Source: Candidatus Dormiibacterota bacterium
Lineage (GTDB): Bacteria > Chloroflexota > Dormibacteria > Aeolococcales > Bog-877
Length of the DNA stretch: 5,588 nt
Direction: 5' to 3'
Assembly: GCA_030038765.1 (NCBI GenBank)
Contig: JASHRA010000037.1
Coordinates: 1 to 5,588 of the forward strand
The notes beneath the pieces were generated by a model. That model had not been told where the DNA came from and made no database searches. It saw nothing but the letters and a program-made list of their open reading frames with translations. Shown here piece after piece: positions 4,618-5,588 of the stretch; position 1 is the first letter of the stretch, and every line of letters starts with the position of its first letter. Position numbers and translations under genes: made by a program.

Positions 4618-5588
4618 GTGAGCCGGGCGCCGCGTTTCGCGGCCATCGACATCGGCAGCAACACGGTCCACCTGATGGTGGCCTCCTGCCCGCCCCAGCG
4701 GCTTCCCATCCCGCTCCTGCGGCGGCGCGCCTTCGTCCAGCTGGGCCGGGACGTGGCGGCGGTGCGCGCGATCGGGCCGGAGCGCCTGGAGCTGGCCCTG
4801 CGCGCGCTCCACGAGCAGGTCGACGAGGCCCGTCGGGCGGGCGTGGAGTCGATCGCCCTGGGCGCGACCCAGGCGCTGCGGGCGGCCAGCAACGGGGCCG
4901 AGGTGGCGGCCCGGATGACGGCGGACCTGGGCGCCGGCCCGGTCCGCGTCCTGGACCCGCAGGCGGAGGCGCAGCTGGCCTTCTGGGGGGCCACCATGGC
5001 CGTCTCCCCGGGGCGCCAGACCATGGTCGTGGACATCGGCGGCGCCTCGGCCCAGATCGCCTGGGGCCCGGCGGGCGGCCGCTGCCGCCACAACTCGCTG
5101 CCCCTGGGCTCGGGCACGCTGGCCGGCCTGGCCGCCTCCGACCCGCCCACGGCGGCGGAGTGGCGGGCCATGGAGCGGCGCCTGGCGGAGCTGATGCCGG
5201 ACCTGGTCCCGATCTCCGGGCCGGCGGCGGTGCTGGGCACCGGCGGGACCATCACCAACCTGCCCCGGCTGCTGGGCCGGGGCCGGGGCACGGTCATGCC
5301 CCTGCGCCAGGTCGAGGTCCTCGTCGACAGCTTCCGCCAGCGCTCCGCCGGCGAGCTCTCGCAGCGCTCGGGCGTGGACCTGGAGCGGGTCCGCCTCTGC
5401 CGGGGCGGGGTCCTCATCCTGGCCCAGCTGATGGATCTCATGGGGCTGCGCTCGATCCGCAGCTCCGAGCGCGGGCTCCGGGATGGGATGATCGCGGCCC
5501 TGGTGCTGCGGGGCGAGCGCTGGTGGAGCCCGGAGGAGGTCGAAGGAGGCGGAGCGGGAGATGCCCGGGGAGCAGAGCTGGTCGGAGC
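4618..5588 (+). CDS. ppx: Exopolyphosphatase / GppA family phosphatase (3' end outside window)
   Basis: Members release phosphate from the ends of polyphosphate or hydrolyse pppGpp, in the cytoplasm, using the ASKHA actin-like fold. The 323 visible codons cover nearly the whole short form of the family. Motifs in order are the phosphate-1 loop AIDIGSNTVHLM (9-20), ATQALRAASNG (83-93), the catalytic-Glu region with E117 in QAEAQLAFWGA, the phosphate-2 loop VVDIGGASAQIAWG (137-150), LPLGSGTL (161-168), GTGGTITNL (207-215) and the C-terminal SSERGLRDGM (282-291). The second loop reads DIGGASAQ where relatives usually have DIGGGSTE, so an important Glu is Gln at residue 146. Polyphosphate versus pppGpp preference cannot be read from sequence. 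GTG 4618 is set by GGAGG 8 nt upstream. The frame is still open at 5588, but the family's last conserved motif has passed, so the stop is probably close. It is divergent from the histidine phosphatase-kinase operon. Confidence 0.92.
   Translation, partial: MSRAPRFAAIDIGSNTVHLMVASCPPQRLPIPLLRRRAFVQLGRDVAAVRAIGPERLELALRALHEQVDEARRAGVESIALGATQALRAASNGAEVAARMTADLGAGPVRVLDPQAEAQLAFWGATMAVSPGRQTMVVDIGGASAQIAWGPAGGRCRHNSLPLGSGTLAGLAASDPPTAAEWRAMERRLAELMPDLVPISGPAAVLGTGGTITNLPRLLGRGRGTVMPLRQVEVLVDSFRQRSAGELSQRSGVDLERVRLCRGGVLILAQLMDLMGLRSIRSSERGLRDGMIAALVLRGERWWSPEEVEGGGAGDARGAELVG
5561..5588 (+). CDS. Possible start of a downstream gene overlapping the end of ppx
   Basis: ATG at 5561 is preceded by AAGGAGG (5543-5549, 11 nt spacing) and opens a different frame from ppx, giving MPGEQSWSE up to the edge. 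The strong binding site and the position near the expected ppx end fit an overlapping co-transcribed gene. Nine residues are too few to identify it, and purine-rich Gly/Glu codons in ppx could create the same sequence by chance. Confidence 0.3.

Noticed and set aside
4398..5441. Minus-strand frames antisense to ppx (4398-5441 and the upstream part of 3997-5091)
   Set aside because: The plus strand encodes a complete motif series for Ppx/GppA, and the antisense translation is Arg/Ser/Pro-rich with no motif.
1..5588. CRISPR array, tRNA or rRNA, insertion sequence, toxin-antitoxin or phage defence genes
   Set aside because: No regularly spaced repeats, no cloverleaf or rRNA-like segments and no transposase or nuclease motifs were seen; nearly all bases fall in recognisable signalling or metabolic genes.

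Overview
The window comes from a very GC-rich bacterium (clearly about 70% GC or more by eye, third codon positions almost all G/C). GTG and TTG starts, short leaders and TANNNT-type -10 elements suggest an actinobacterial or similar high-GC lineage, but no marker here fixes the taxon. The theme is phosphate signalling and polyphosphate metabolism, interrupted by a two-gene sugar cassette. Six genes can be supported over most or all of their length. A seventh is cut by the left edge and an eighth is only a possible start at the right edge.

Layout from left to right. Positions 1-123 (-) hold the first 41 codons of a PhoB/RegX3-type response regulator, starting one base after the stop of phoU (125-787, -). 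A putative promoter with a TAGTAT -10 lies exactly 7 nt before the phoU GTG, implying a leaderless phoU-response regulator operon. Next comes a UDP-sugar epimerase/dehydratase of the extended SDR family (849-1787, -, TTG start with a strong ribosome binding site). It is divergent from a family 2 glycosyltransferase (1891-2895, +) across about 100 bp with face-to-face -10 elements. The glycosyltransferase meets a sensor histidine kinase (2867-4000, -) tail to tail with a 29-bp overlap and a strong hairpin just beyond its stop. The kinase is translationally coupled (TTGA overlap) to an upstream histidine phosphatase (3997-4506, -). That gene is divergent from an exopolyphosphatase/GppA-family gene (4618 to the window end, +), and a 22-bp perfect palindrome lies between them. 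A further gene may begin at 5561.

How the parts may work together: the kinase, the response regulator and PhoU look like a phosphate-responsive regulatory set. Ppx would release phosphate from polyphosphate or act on (p)ppGpp. The small histidine phosphatase is co-translated with the kinase. Unusually, the kinase has no transmembrane segment, so it probably reads a cytoplasmic signal or is recruited by a partner such as PhoU. The epimerase and glycosyltransferase probably serve surface polysaccharide or glycolipid synthesis and separate the kinase from phoU and the regulator.

The most striking non-coding signal is the tetranucleotide CTAG. By eye it occurs only three times in the window, each time as CTAGT(A/C)T on the minus strand upstream of one of the three minus-strand transcription units. 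No CRISPR array, tRNA, rRNA or insertion sequence was seen, and there is no gene-free stretch longer than about 105 bases.
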